A stretch of 64,000 bases of DNA from Parapedobacter tibetensis (GTDB taxonomy: Bacteria > Bacteroidota > Bacteroidia > Sphingobacteriales > Sphingobacteriaceae). The DNA lies in NCBI RefSeq assembly GCF_024643205.1, contig NZ_JAMKQJ010000011.1, positions 1 to 64,000 on the forward strand, given 5' to 3'. Within the stretch, counting starts at the first letter, position 1; the number at the start of each line of letters is the position of its first letter. This document shows positions 55,578 through 63,508 of this stretch, one piece after another. The notes beneath the pieces were generated by a model, which was given only the letters and a program-made list of their open reading frames with translations, was not told where the DNA came from and did not search any database. Both the position numbers and the translations under genes were made by a program.

Positions 55578-57965
55578 ATGAATACTAACACCCTGTATGG
55601 TATCTTACTGAAATTGTATAACACATTTAAGCTTAACGGCTTTTATATCCTCTTGGCCTTATTGGTACCCATAATCTTATGGAAAGTACAGGTAGGTAGG
55701 GACATCATAGCAAGCTTGGCAGAAAACGGGGAGCAACATTATATCAATATCCCTTTGCTGGTTGCCTCGTTTTCCATGCTAGCGATAAGCAACTGGGTAA
55801 TCCCTGTATTAGCTATCGATATTTGGAGATTCATTTTAAAACGCCGCGTTAAATCACAGTGGTTATATCTTGGCCTCATCGGGCTTTATAACGGCAAAGA
55901 TGTGAGTAACATTAACCAGCAGCAAACACACCCGATAAACAACAACCGGCAATTCCCGATACGGTATTTCGCCAGTCTTCCTTGGGTGGTTTTTCTGTAT
56001 GTGACAACCTATTCCTTCTTCCCCAACCATCCCCTTGTTCCAATCGTTACCATTATTGTTTTGTGTGCCTTTATTATGGTAATAGACAAGATATACCGTA
56101 AACGGCGGGTGCCACCGCTTTTCCAGCATCTATGGGACAATGCGACTCGGTGGGGAAACAGCGACAGAAAAAGAGCACTTCACTATGTAGCCTCGATTGG
56201 CTTACTGTTTGGTTTATTCCTAGTCATCATCGGAGGATTGGGATTTTGGCTACGTGATAGTGTAAAAGGGTTGATGTGGTTGGTAATCAGCTCCAACTTC
56301 ATAGCAATCTTGATTATTTATGCTTATATGAAATTTTCAGAAAATGTGGATGCGCGGTCTGCCGGCACTTCATATTTTGTCAGCAAGTACATCCATATTC
56401 TCTCCCTGACGCTAACACTTACCGCGGCTGTGTTATTGCAATGTTGTAATGGCATCAGGTGGCCAATTGAAATCAGTTTCTTTTCCCCGGTTTTCATTTT
56501 GATCATCGTAATTTCTCTTTACCTCTTCCTGGCTGATGTACTCATTACCACGCAGCTCAATATCACATGGATTTATAACAGCAGGCCAGAAAAATACGAC
56601 CTTGTTAATGGAGAAAAACCAGGAAAGCCCGTATCAGTATGGTATAGGCCCATTGTACGTTTTGTCGCTATTGGGTTCATATTCTTATTTTTTTTTAATA
56701 CGATTAATTCGCATCGAATCCGCAAAGAAATGGCACAGCCCGAAAGGGAGTATACGGCAGCCTTGAGGCCCAAGCTGGTAGACTATTTCGATAACTGGAT
56801 AGCACATCGTTCAGCAACGCCTGGCGATACACTAAAGGTGTACTTAATATCTGGCCAAGGCGGAGGCTCTAGAGCGGCGGTATGGTTTTTTATGGCCATG
56901 AATTACTTGGATAGTTTGGAAAGCACGGGTTCATACCGCTTTGCAGACCATGTGTTTTCCATTTCCACGGTATCGGGTTCTACCTCCGGCGCCGCCATGT
57001 ACCTCGCCGATCGCTATTTGGATGTGCCATCGCAGGCGACGTCGGTGGTACCACGGCTCAAAACCATTTATGCTAAAAATTATTTGAGCAGTTCATTTTG
57101 GGGTGCACTAATCGGCGATGGTTTCGAAGGAATCAAGCATGAAGTGTTTGACCGGCTTGCGGGTATACAACGGGCTTTCCCAAAGGATAGAAATTATTAT
57201 TTTCAGCAAGAGGAAGTAATGGGCTATTCGGACGCCACACCTATACGGCAAGCGGATGAAATCAGTGGGTTCTTTGAAAAAGACTACCTCACACCGTATA
57301 TAACAAGCCTTGCAAATGGGCAATCGGGATTGACTGCAAATGATGTGGAATTCAATTATACCCTCCCGTTGTTATTTATCAATAGCGCTGTCGTAGACCG
57401 GGGTGAACGGGGCGTATTTTCGCCGGTGGATTTGGGAAGTTTTAGCCTTGGCACGGATTTGTATGGTTTATTCAAAAAACACAACAGGCAATACAATATT
57501 CCCTTGATAACATGTGTGAACCAAAGCCAGGCTTTCCCCATCATCAATGCATATAACTACCTAGATGGTGTTGGAAGGTTGATTGATGGCGGTATTTATG
57601 AAAACTCTGGTACGACCACCACGCTTGAAATTTATGAGACACTTAAAAACCATTGGAATACCAAACATGACGCACCTTATCACGTAAGGTTTGTATGCAT
57701 CAATATTGTGAATACCAACATGGATGCCGAAAAGAGCGAAGTTCGCTTTCGTCCGGCTTCAGTACTCAACACCCTTACAGCGGCATTTCAAAGCCCTTTT
57801 GGCGGACATGAAAGTTTTAGCTATCGGAATATCCTAAGGAAGGTAACCGCTCCAGATACGGCCTATTCGATTCAGTTAATCAGGCCAGTACCCCTCACCC
57901 GTATGCTTCAAGCTGCAGCCGTTGACACGATGTATGTGGCTTTACGTGAGACGGGTATTGATTGA
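55578..57965 (+). CDS. Multi-TM patatin-like phospholipase with altered nucleophile elbow
   Basis: The 795-aa protein (MNTNTLYGILLKLYNTFKLN) has about eight to ten membrane spans in the first 380 residues. A soluble patatin-like domain follows, with SGQGGGSRAAVWF at about 422-434 (oxyanion loop), FSISTVSGSTSGAAMYLADR near 461-480 and the acid DGGIYENSGTTT near 670. In related bacterial proteins the elbow is G-V-S-G-G with Ser as nucleophile; here it is T-V-S466-G-S. The Ser and Asp are kept, so lipid acyl hydrolase activity is plausible. The frame reaches 55461, but the start at 55578 gives the family-like N-terminus. Confidence 0.75.
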   Translation: MNTNTLYGILLKLYNTFKLNGFYILLALLVPIILWKVQVGRDIIASLAENGEQHYINIPLLVASFSMLAISNWVIPVLAIDIWRFILKRRVKSQWLYLGLIGLYNGKDVSNINQQQTHPINNNRQFPIRYFASLPWVVFLYVTTYSFFPNHPLVPIVTIIVLCAFIMVIDKIYRKRRVPPLFQHLWDNATRWGNSDRKRALHYVASIGLLFGLFLVIIGGLGFWLRDSVKGLMWLVISSNFIAILIIYAYMKFSENVDARSAGTSYFVSKYIHILSLTLTLTAAVLLQCCNGIRWPIEISFFSPVFILIIVISLYLFLADVLITTQLNITWIYNSRPEKYDLVNGEKPGKPVSVWYRPIVRFVAIGFIFLFFFNTINSHRIRKEMAQPEREYTAALRPKLVDYFDNWIAHRSATPGDTLKVYLISGQGGGSRAAVWFFMAMNYLDSLESTGSYRFADHVFSISTVSGSTSGAAMYLADRYLDVPSQATSVVPRLKTIYAKNYLSSSFWGALIGDGFEGIKHEVFDRLAGIQRAFPKDRNYYFQQEEVMGYSDATPIRQADEISGFFEKDYLTPYITSLANGQSGLTANDVEFNYTLPLLFINSAVVDRGERGVFSPVDLGSFSLGTDLYGLFKKHNRQYNIPLITCVNQSQAFPIINAYNYLDGVGRLIDGGIYENSGTTTTLEIYETLKNHWNTKHDAPYHVRFVCINIVNTNMDAEKSEVRFRPASVLNTLTAAFQSPFGGHESFSYRNILRKVTAPDTAYSIQLIRPVPLTRMLQAAAVDTMYVALRETGID

Positions 57966-58093
57966 ATGGAGCAGTTGTTTCTCTTTGATTTGGACACCTT
58001 TATTGGGGCTTTGAATTTGTCTAATTATCAAGCTCTTCTAACCACACGCGGCTGGTCCAGAAGATAAGCTTATCAATGATCATCCTTTTCCTG

Positions 58094-58113
58094 ATGGTCT
58101 ATAAATAGACCAT
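58094..58113. repeat. 20-bp perfect inverted repeat
   Basis: ATGGTCTAT-AA-ATAGACCAT is a perfect palindrome between the patatin-like gene and the tRNA-Val gene. It has no T-run on the plus strand. Its role is unknown; a weak terminator or regulator site is possible. Confidence 0.5.
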
Positions 58114-58129
58114 ACATTTAGGCAAGAAT

Positions 58130-58156
58130 AAAAAACACCCGCCGATTGGCGGGTGT
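58130..58156 (-). terminator. Terminator of tRNA-Val
   Basis: ACACCCGCC/GGCGGGTGT forms a perfect 9-bp stem with a 4-nt loop (58135-58156), followed on the minus strand by T5-6. It begins 4 bp after the tRNA 3' end. Confidence 0.85.
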
Positions 58157-58159
58157 CTG

Positions 58160-58234
58160 TGGGAGCTACTGGGTTCGAACCAGTGACCCCCTGCTTGTAA
58201 GGCAGGTGCTCTGAACCAGCTGAGCTAAGCTCCC
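58160..58234 (-). tRNA. tRNA-Val (anticodon TAC)
   Basis: The 75-nt minus-strand sequence folds as a full cloverleaf. It has acceptor GGGAGCT/AGCTCCC, D-stem GCTC/GAGC, anticodon stem CCTGC/GCAGG with loop CTTACAA (anticodon TAC, valine), a 5-nt variable loop and T-stem ACTGG/CCAGT with loop TTCGAAC. The 3' CCA is not encoded. Two broken copies lie just upstream in the same orientation. Confidence 0.95.
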
Positions 58235-58278
58235 ATTTATTTTACCATACTTCGGGCAACATTCTGTCAGCTGTGGCT

Positions 58279-58322
58279 CTGCTTGTAAGGCAGGTGCTCT
58301 GAACCAGCTGAGCTAATCTCCC
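58279..58322 (-). pseudogene. tRNA-Val 5'-half pseudo-copy
   Basis: The 44 bp match the first 44 nt of the intact tRNA-Val gene with one mismatch (43/44 identical). They cover the 5' acceptor strand, D arm and most of the anticodon arm. The T arm and 3' acceptor strand are missing. The flanking TTTATTTT is also shared with the intact gene, pointing to tandem duplication followed by deletion. Confidence 0.8.
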
Positions 58323-58348
58323 TTTATTTTTCTTTTAACCCTTTTGGA

Positions 58349-58404
58349 CAGTGACCCTCCCGATGTAAAATCGGGATGAGCTGAACCAGCTGAGCTAAGC
58401 TCTC
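58349..58404 (-). pseudogene. Second degenerate tRNA-Val copy
   Basis: The D-loop part (about 58380-58400) and the stretch AGTGACCC near the variable loop match the intact gene. The anticodon arm is replaced by a 6-bp stem (CCCGAT/ATCGGG), the D-stem pairing is lost and the T arm is absent. The 80-90 bp spacing between the three units fits an ancestral tandem array. Confidence 0.65.
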
Positions 58405-58652
58405 TTTATTTGGGAATGCAAATATAGCGCAGTTGCGGGACTTTCAAAATTATTTTTTCACTTTTTTTACACGGTTATCGCCCTAGCAGTTCAATGCAAT
58501 AAATTTAGTTTGTTTCCAAAAAGCAGAATATGCATTGTCGCTATACATTGATGCAACAATCCGCTTTTATTTGTGTCTATATAGTTGTAGTTTTACATCT
58601 CCTTGTTAGGTATTTGCTTTTTACTTCACAAGTTCCATAAATTTTCAAATAC

Positions 58653-60005
58653 ATGAAGCACGCTCGCATATTAATTGTAGATGACGATCCAGATGTATTG
58701 ACCGCTGTACGCCTGTTGTTAAAACAGAAGGTAGGCGAAGTCATCACCGAACATAATCCTGAAAATATTCCGGCCATCTTATCCAAGGAAATGCCCGACT
58801 TGGTATTGCTTGACATGAACTTCAAAAGCACCATCAATACAGGGAACGAAGGCCTATACTGGCTTAATCGCATTAAAACAAGCAAGCCTGAGTTACCTGT
58901 GATCATGATTACGGCTTATGGGGCCATCGATTTAGCCGTCACATCGCTTAAACAGGGTGCCGCTGATTTCGTGGTCAAACCTTGGCAGAATGAACAGCTG
59001 ATGGCTGTTATTGCTGGCTTGTTATCCAAAAAAGACAACAAGAAAGTTGCCGACAACAAAACAGGGACTGACCTTGAGCTCATCGGAGAATCCGAAGTTA
59101 TGCAAGATCTCCTCTACAAGATTAGCAAAATTGCCCCTACCGATGCCAACATCCTTATCCTGGGAGAGAACGGAACGGGAAAAGACCTCATCGCCACCGC
59201 CATACATAAGCAATCCCGAAGGGCAGATAAGCCTTTTGTAAAGGTGGATGTAGGAGCGCTTACGGAAAGCTTATTCGAAAGTGAGTTATTCGGTCACAAA
59301 AAGGGAGCATTCACCGATGCTCGGGAGGATCGTATAGGACGCTTCGAAGCTGCCAATGGCGGTACGCTCTTCCTTGACGAAATTGGCAACATCTCCCTGC
59401 AGCAACAAGCCAAACTGCTCAGCGTACTTCAAAACAGGCAAGTCATCCCGCTAGGCAGCAACACTCCAGTTTCAATAGATATCCGATTGGTCTGTGCCAC
59501 GAATGTACCATTGGCCGATTTAGCTAACGAACATCGATTCCGAAAAGACCTGATATACCGAATCAACACGGTTGATTTGCAGGTACCCCCCCTTCGGGAA
59601 CGGGGAGAAGATATCCTTCGGATTGCCCGACATTTCCTGGGGAAATATGCCCAAAAATACATGAAGTCTACCATAGATCTCGACAAAAGGGCTGAGCAGA
59701 AACTGCTCAAATACCACTATCCAGGTAATGTCCGTGAACTGCAATATAGCATTGAACGGGCAATCATCATGGCTGAAGGTGAATCGCTCAAAGCCGAAGA
59801 CCTCATCTTTTCTCCGATTGAACATGTTCCAGAAAACAGCAAGAATAAAACCAATATACCCGATGAACATAACCTTGTTGAACTGGAGCGTATCACCATC
59901 AGTAATGTAGTAGAAAAACATGGCGGAAATATCAGTAAGGCAGCCAAGGAATTGGGCATTACCCGCACGGCCTTGTATAGAAGATTGAGCAAATACGATA
60001 TTTAA
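58653..60005 (+). CDS. NtrC-type sigma-54-dependent response regulator
   Basis: The 450-aa protein has a receiver (RILIVDDDPDVLTAV, phospho-acceptor Asp54 in LVLLDMNF, ITAYG and VVKPW) and a sigma-54 AAA+ domain. The latter has Walker A GENGTGKD, the GAFTDA loop, Walker B GGTLFLDEIG and arginine-finger region LIYRINTV. A Fis-type HTH (GNISKAAKELGITRTALYRRL) ends the protein. The loop reads GAFTDA rather than GAFTGA, a variant I recall in Bacteroidota members. It is followed 2 bp later by the kinase gene. Confidence 0.93.
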   Translation: MKHARILIVDDDPDVLTAVRLLLKQKVGEVITEHNPENIPAILSKEMPDLVLLDMNFKSTINTGNEGLYWLNRIKTSKPELPVIMITAYGAIDLAVTSLKQGAADFVVKPWQNEQLMAVIAGLLSKKDNKKVADNKTGTDLELIGESEVMQDLLYKISKIAPTDANILILGENGTGKDLIATAIHKQSRRADKPFVKVDVGALTESLFESELFGHKKGAFTDAREDRIGRFEAANGGTLFLDEIGNISLQQQAKLLSVLQNRQVIPLGSNTPVSIDIRLVCATNVPLADLANEHRFRKDLIYRINTVDLQVPPLRERGEDILRIARHFLGKYAQKYMKSTIDLDKRAEQKLLKYHYPGNVRELQYSIERAIIMAEGESLKAEDLIFSPIEHVPENSKNKTNIPDEHNLVELERITISNVVEKHGGNISKAAKELGITRTALYRRLSKYDI

Positions 60006-60007
60006 GA

Positions 60008-61327
60008 ATGCGGCGATTCAGGCGGTTGATATTTTTCCGGGCAGTACTGCTAATGGGAGCATTGACTGGCTTGGCTTACTTACTATTTCGACAGGAATAC
60101 TTATATGCGATGTTGTTAACCCCATTTTGTATCTGGATGTTGACACTCAATTTCCGCTCGCAGTCACGTGCATACCGTGAGCTCGAAGAATTTGCCGAGG
60201 CCGCGCGTTACCGCGATTTTACGCGCCACTTTCCGCTCAGTCATGCCACCGCAGAATTGCTACCCTTAAGGAGTGCGTTCAATGAAATCAATAACGTATT
60301 CAAGAAAATTAGTAGCGAACGCGAAACCCAATACCAATATCTACACCAAATTTTGGAAATTGTAGACACGGCCATCCTATCATATGATACCACTTCTCAC
60401 GAAATCGTATGGATGAATGAAGCATTCAAAAAACTCTTTGGCATTCCTTATTTACATCGATTTGAAGGCCTGAAACGTAAAAACGCGGACCTCTATCAAA
60501 AGACATTACAATTGGTGCCGGGCGAACAGACCCTGCTCACTGTAAATTCCGCAGGAGGGAATATCAAGCTGTTGCTTACCGCCAGTCATTTTCAAACACC
60601 TGAAGGGAAATACCAGCTTGTAGTGTACCAAAATGTCAATGAAGCTATCGATGAAACGGAAGCCAAAGCTTGGCAAAAACTGCTTAGCGTGCTGACCCAT
60701 GAAATCATGAACTCCATTGCGCCCATATCTTCCCTTGCAGACACATTGAAAAGCCGCTTGGATGGAATGCCCAACAGCGAGGAACTGGAGGATATCCGGT
60801 TGGGCACAGAAACCATTAAGCGCCGGAGTGAGGGCTTGCTCAAATTCGCGGGCACTTATCGCTCACTCAACAAAATTGAGCGACCAAATATCGGCAAGGT
60901 ATACGCATCCGATCTTTTTGAAAATCTTTACCAACTCATGGAACCATCCTTGATACAAAAAAATATCGAGTTGGACATTATCTTGAAAGACACCCAGTTG
61001 CAACTTGAATTGGATGTAAATCTCATCGAACAGGTACTCATTAATCTGTTACTAAACGCCATGGAAGCGGTCAAGGAGATCTCCGCTCCATATATCTCCC
61101 TCTCCGCTTCCGCCAATGAGGGAAAGCCGCAAATCAAGGTAAGTGACAATGGGAAAGGAATCCCCGCAGATTTGCTCGAAAATATTTTTATTCCGTTCTT
61201 TACCACCCGAAAGACCGGAAGCGGTGTGGGGCTTACACTCAGCAAGCAAATCATGCTATTGCACGGAGGCAATATCTTGGTACATAGTGAGGAAGGTCAC
61301 GGCAGTGTATTTACACTGCAGTTTTAA
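60008..61327 (+). CDS. NtrY-like sensor histidine kinase
   Basis: The 439-aa protein has two N-terminal membrane spans (about 7-48), a HAMP-like linker, a PAS domain (about 105-215) and the H-box LSVLTHEIMNSIAPISSL with His231. The ATPase part has NLLLNAMEAVKE, KVSDNGKGIPADLL and TGSGVGLTLSKQI. The H-box form is that of HPK4/NtrY-type kinases that pair with NtrC regulators. It lies 2 bp after its regulator gene, so the two form a two-component system controlling sigma-54 promoters. The signal is not known. Confidence 0.92.
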   Translation: MRRFRRLIFFRAVLLMGALTGLAYLLFRQEYLYAMLLTPFCIWMLTLNFRSQSRAYRELEEFAEAARYRDFTRHFPLSHATAELLPLRSAFNEINNVFKKISSERETQYQYLHQILEIVDTAILSYDTTSHEIVWMNEAFKKLFGIPYLHRFEGLKRKNADLYQKTLQLVPGEQTLLTVNSAGGNIKLLLTASHFQTPEGKYQLVVYQNVNEAIDETEAKAWQKLLSVLTHEIMNSIAPISSLADTLKSRLDGMPNSEELEDIRLGTETIKRRSEGLLKFAGTYRSLNKIERPNIGKVYASDLFENLYQLMEPSLIQKNIELDIILKDTQLQLELDVNLIEQVLINLLLNAMEAVKEISAPYISLSASANEGKPQIKVSDNGKGIPADLLENIFIPFFTTRKTGSGVGLTLSKQIMLLHGGNILVHSEEGHGSVFTLQF

Positions 61328-61409
61328 AATAGCCCTGATTTTATATCAAGGTTCAAATATGGTCGGTGAGAAGTAAAGACACTTTTTCACATAGCAAATT
61401 AAATGATAA

Positions 61410-61847
61410 ATGAAGATACTAATGGTTTGTTTAGGCAATATCTGCCGCTCACCCTTGGCACATGGTGTATTGCAACACTTGGCCGATAGCGAAGGATTGG
61501 ATTGGGTGGTCGATTCGGCAGGCACAGGAGGCTGGCATGTAGGCGAACCGCCAGACGACCGGGCCGTTGCTGTTGCCGGGAATCATGGAATTGATATTAG
61601 CTGCCAACGGGCCCAACAGTTCAACCCCCGTCACTTCGATGAGTATGACCATATATTAGTGATGGATCGAGAAAATCTGAATCGAATCTTGGCCTTGGCT
61701 GAATCGCAACAACAACGCAGCAAAGTAAGGTTATTTCTCGAAGACAGCGAAGTACCCGATCCATATTTTGATAGTCGCTTGTTTGAGTTGGTATATCAGC
61801 AAATAGAAATACGTTGTAGGGAATTGCTGCGGATCTTGGGGAAATAA
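61410..61847 (+). CDS. Low-molecular-weight protein tyrosine phosphatase
   Basis: The 145-aa protein starts MKILMVCLGNICRSPLAHGV with the C7-x5-R13-S active loop, then VDSAGTGGWHVGEPPD, QFNPRHFDEYDHILVMD and the general-acid EVPDPYFDS near residue 115. All catalytic parts are present. In bacteria such enzymes act on tyrosine-phosphorylated proteins or capsule regulators. A hairpin begins 5 bp after its stop. Confidence 0.93.
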   Translation: MKILMVCLGNICRSPLAHGVLQHLADSEGLDWVVDSAGTGGWHVGEPPDDRAVAVAGNHGIDISCQRAQQFNPRHFDEYDHILVMDRENLNRILALAESQQQRSKVRLFLEDSEVPDPYFDSRLFELVYQQIEIRCRELLRILGK

Positions 61848-61870
61848 AAAAAGCGTCACCGAAGTGACGC
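61846..61870 (-). terminator. UUCG-tetraloop terminator, stronger on the minus strand
   Basis: On the minus strand GCGTCAC-TTCG-GTGACGC is followed by seven T, a textbook terminator with a stable C(UUCG)G-type loop (closing pair C-G). On the plus strand it follows the phosphatase stop but has only CTTT after it. It may act in both directions. Confidence 0.75.
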
Positions 61871-62305
61871 CTTTCCAGATACTAAAACAAACAGTTCATA
61901 CTATACTAAAGTAATTTACCGTTCTTTTTCAACTTACCCTTATGAAGGAATATGGTCACAAGGGAATGTTATATTGTTAAAGATTTTTCTAACACATATG
62001 TTCTCTTATAGTCAGGAATATTGTGCCAAACCGAAATATTGAACCCACTAGGTAATGCCTTTCATCGCATCATACCAAAAGACTAAGCTGACTATCAACC
62101 TAGTAATTGATTAAATCCAATATATACAATAGTTTTTTCTACGAGCGACCGTTATCTTTAAGTGGTGTCGTTATTATTTCTGTAGAAACAATTCCCCAAA
62201 GTGTTGCCGGAAAAGGTGATTTGTCACACAGTTGCTGTCCGATGAAAAGACGCGGAAGACGAAAACCGCCCGACGAACAAAACAATAAATACTTATCTTT
62301 GTACC
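61871..62305. other. Gap with no recognised gene
   Basis: No convincing coding sequence is seen on either strand. TATCTTTG at 62294-62301 is a promoter-like element at the right end. The strong minus-strand terminator at the left end would suit a minus-strand transcript starting in this gap, but none can be identified. Confidence 0.5.
62294..62301 (+). promoter_or_regulatory. -7 element (TATCTTTG) touching the start codon of the next gene
   Basis: An exact TAnnTTTG match ends 4 bp before the GTG at 62306. The transcript would begin at about the start codon. Confidence 0.45.
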
Positions 62306-62650
62306 GTGAATGCTTCAGAAATCAACAAAAAATGGACGGCTTTGCAGCAAGAGACAGCAAAGCAGTTCGAGATGGAAATACCAGATATCAAAGTGCTTTT
62401 GTTTCTCATTGGTGTACAGGAATTGGGCAAAGGCCCAATGAAGTTCAACAAAAGACAGAAGGAGGAATTGATGCATATTGCTACTTGCCGACTATTCAGT
62501 GCAATGGGCTTTTATAAGCTGGAAGGGCTTGATCAAGATGGCTGGCCTCATTGGCACCTCGTCAATCCTATACCAAACTACACCTTACTGGAACAGGAAA
62601 TGATTATCAAGTCGCTCATTATTGACTATTTTGATGAAGTCTATCAGTAG
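62306..62650 (+). CDS. Conserved protein of unknown function
   Basis: The 114-aa protein starts at a GTG (MNASEINKKWTALQQETAKQ). It is mostly helical with IKVLLFLIGVQELGKGPMKF, KRQKEELMHIATCRLFSAMG and a C-terminal WPHWHLVNPIPNYTLLEQEM. I have the impression of a Bacteroidota-specific conserved family next to cyclophilin genes, but no domain name can be given. It is cytoplasmic, with no signal peptide. It precedes the cyclophilin gene by 39 bp. Confidence 0.7.
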   Translation: MNASEINKKWTALQQETAKQFEMEIPDIKVLLFLIGVQELGKGPMKFNKRQKEELMHIATCRLFSAMGFYKLEGLDQDGWPHWHLVNPIPNYTLLEQEMIIKSLIIDYFDEVYQ

Positions 62651-62689
62651 GGATAGGCCTATTGCTTAAAGGCATAACATAACAAATAC

Positions 62690-63439
62690 ATGAAGAAAAC
62701 CATTATATTAATTACCCTCATCGCATGGCATGTTATATTACATGCAGCCAATCCACCCCACAAATATGTACGCATTATCACTTCCAAAGGCGAATGCCTG
62801 TTGAAGTTGTACGAAGAAACGCCATTACATCGTGATAATTTCACCAAATTAGTCCGTGAGGGATATTATAAGGACTTGTTATTCCACCGTGTCATCCAAA
62901 ATTTCATGATTCAAGGGGGCGATCCCAATTCTCGGTATGCCGCAGAGCGGCAACGCTTGGGAGAAGATGGGCCAGACTATACCATTCCCGCCGAATTCAA
63001 CGATAGCCTCTTCCATAAGAAAGGGGTTATAGCAGCAGCACGCGATAATAATCCTGAAAAGGCTTCAAGTGGATCCCAGTTTTATCTTGTACAAGGGCGT
63101 ATATTTACGGATAGGGGCCTAGATAGTTTGGAGCAAATGCGCCTTGGTGGACGCAAAATCCCCTCGTACCAACGCCAAGTGTATAAAATGCTTGGTGGCG
63201 TGCCCCATCTCGATCAAAATTATACTGTTTTTGGTGAGTTGATTTCAGGGGTGTCGGTAATCGATAGTATTGCTACAGTAAACACTGATCCGAACGACCG
63301 ACCGCTGGAAAACCAACGTATGGATATGTATTTGCTTACTAGGAGAGAAGCCATTAACCTTGAGCGGGAGCTAGCTGGTTTCGAACCCAAAAACAACATA
63401 TTGACTAAATTTTTAGATTTATTCAAGCCAAAATATTAA
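62690..63439 (+). CDS. Periplasmic cyclophilin-type peptidyl-prolyl isomerase
   Basis: The 249-aa protein has a signal peptide (MKKTIILITLIAWHVILHAA). The cyclophilin core follows: HRDNFTKLVREGYYKDLLFH, RVIQNFMIQGGDPNSR, IPAEFNDSLFHKKGVIAAAR and GSQFYLVQGR. It also has inserts around residues 145-175 usual in Bacteroidota forms. It speeds proline isomerisation in exported proteins. The C-terminal extension (NLERELAGFEPKNN...) is short and basic. Confidence 0.92.
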   Translation: MKKTIILITLIAWHVILHAANPPHKYVRIITSKGECLLKLYEETPLHRDNFTKLVREGYYKDLLFHRVIQNFMIQGGDPNSRYAAERQRLGEDGPDYTIPAEFNDSLFHKKGVIAAARDNNPEKASSGSQFYLVQGRIFTDRGLDSLEQMRLGGRKIPSYQRQVYKMLGGVPHLDQNYTVFGELISGVSVIDSIATVNTDPNDRPLENQRMDMYLLTRREAINLERELAGFEPKNNILTKFLDLFKPKY

Positions 63440-63508
63440 TAGTTGTCGACGACCAGTGATGAATTACCGACCACTAATTACCTCCATTGGTCCCTAGTCA
63501 CAAAGAAA

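Noticed and set aside
58349..58404. Degenerate tRNA copy whose anticodon loop formally reads TTA (an ochre suppressor)
   Set aside because: D-stem pairing is lost and the T arm is missing, so it cannot make a functional tRNA.
59300..59330. GAFTDA in place of GAFTGA in the sigma-54 activator
   Set aside because: The variant appears usual for this Bacteroidota subfamily, so it is not taken as loss of function.
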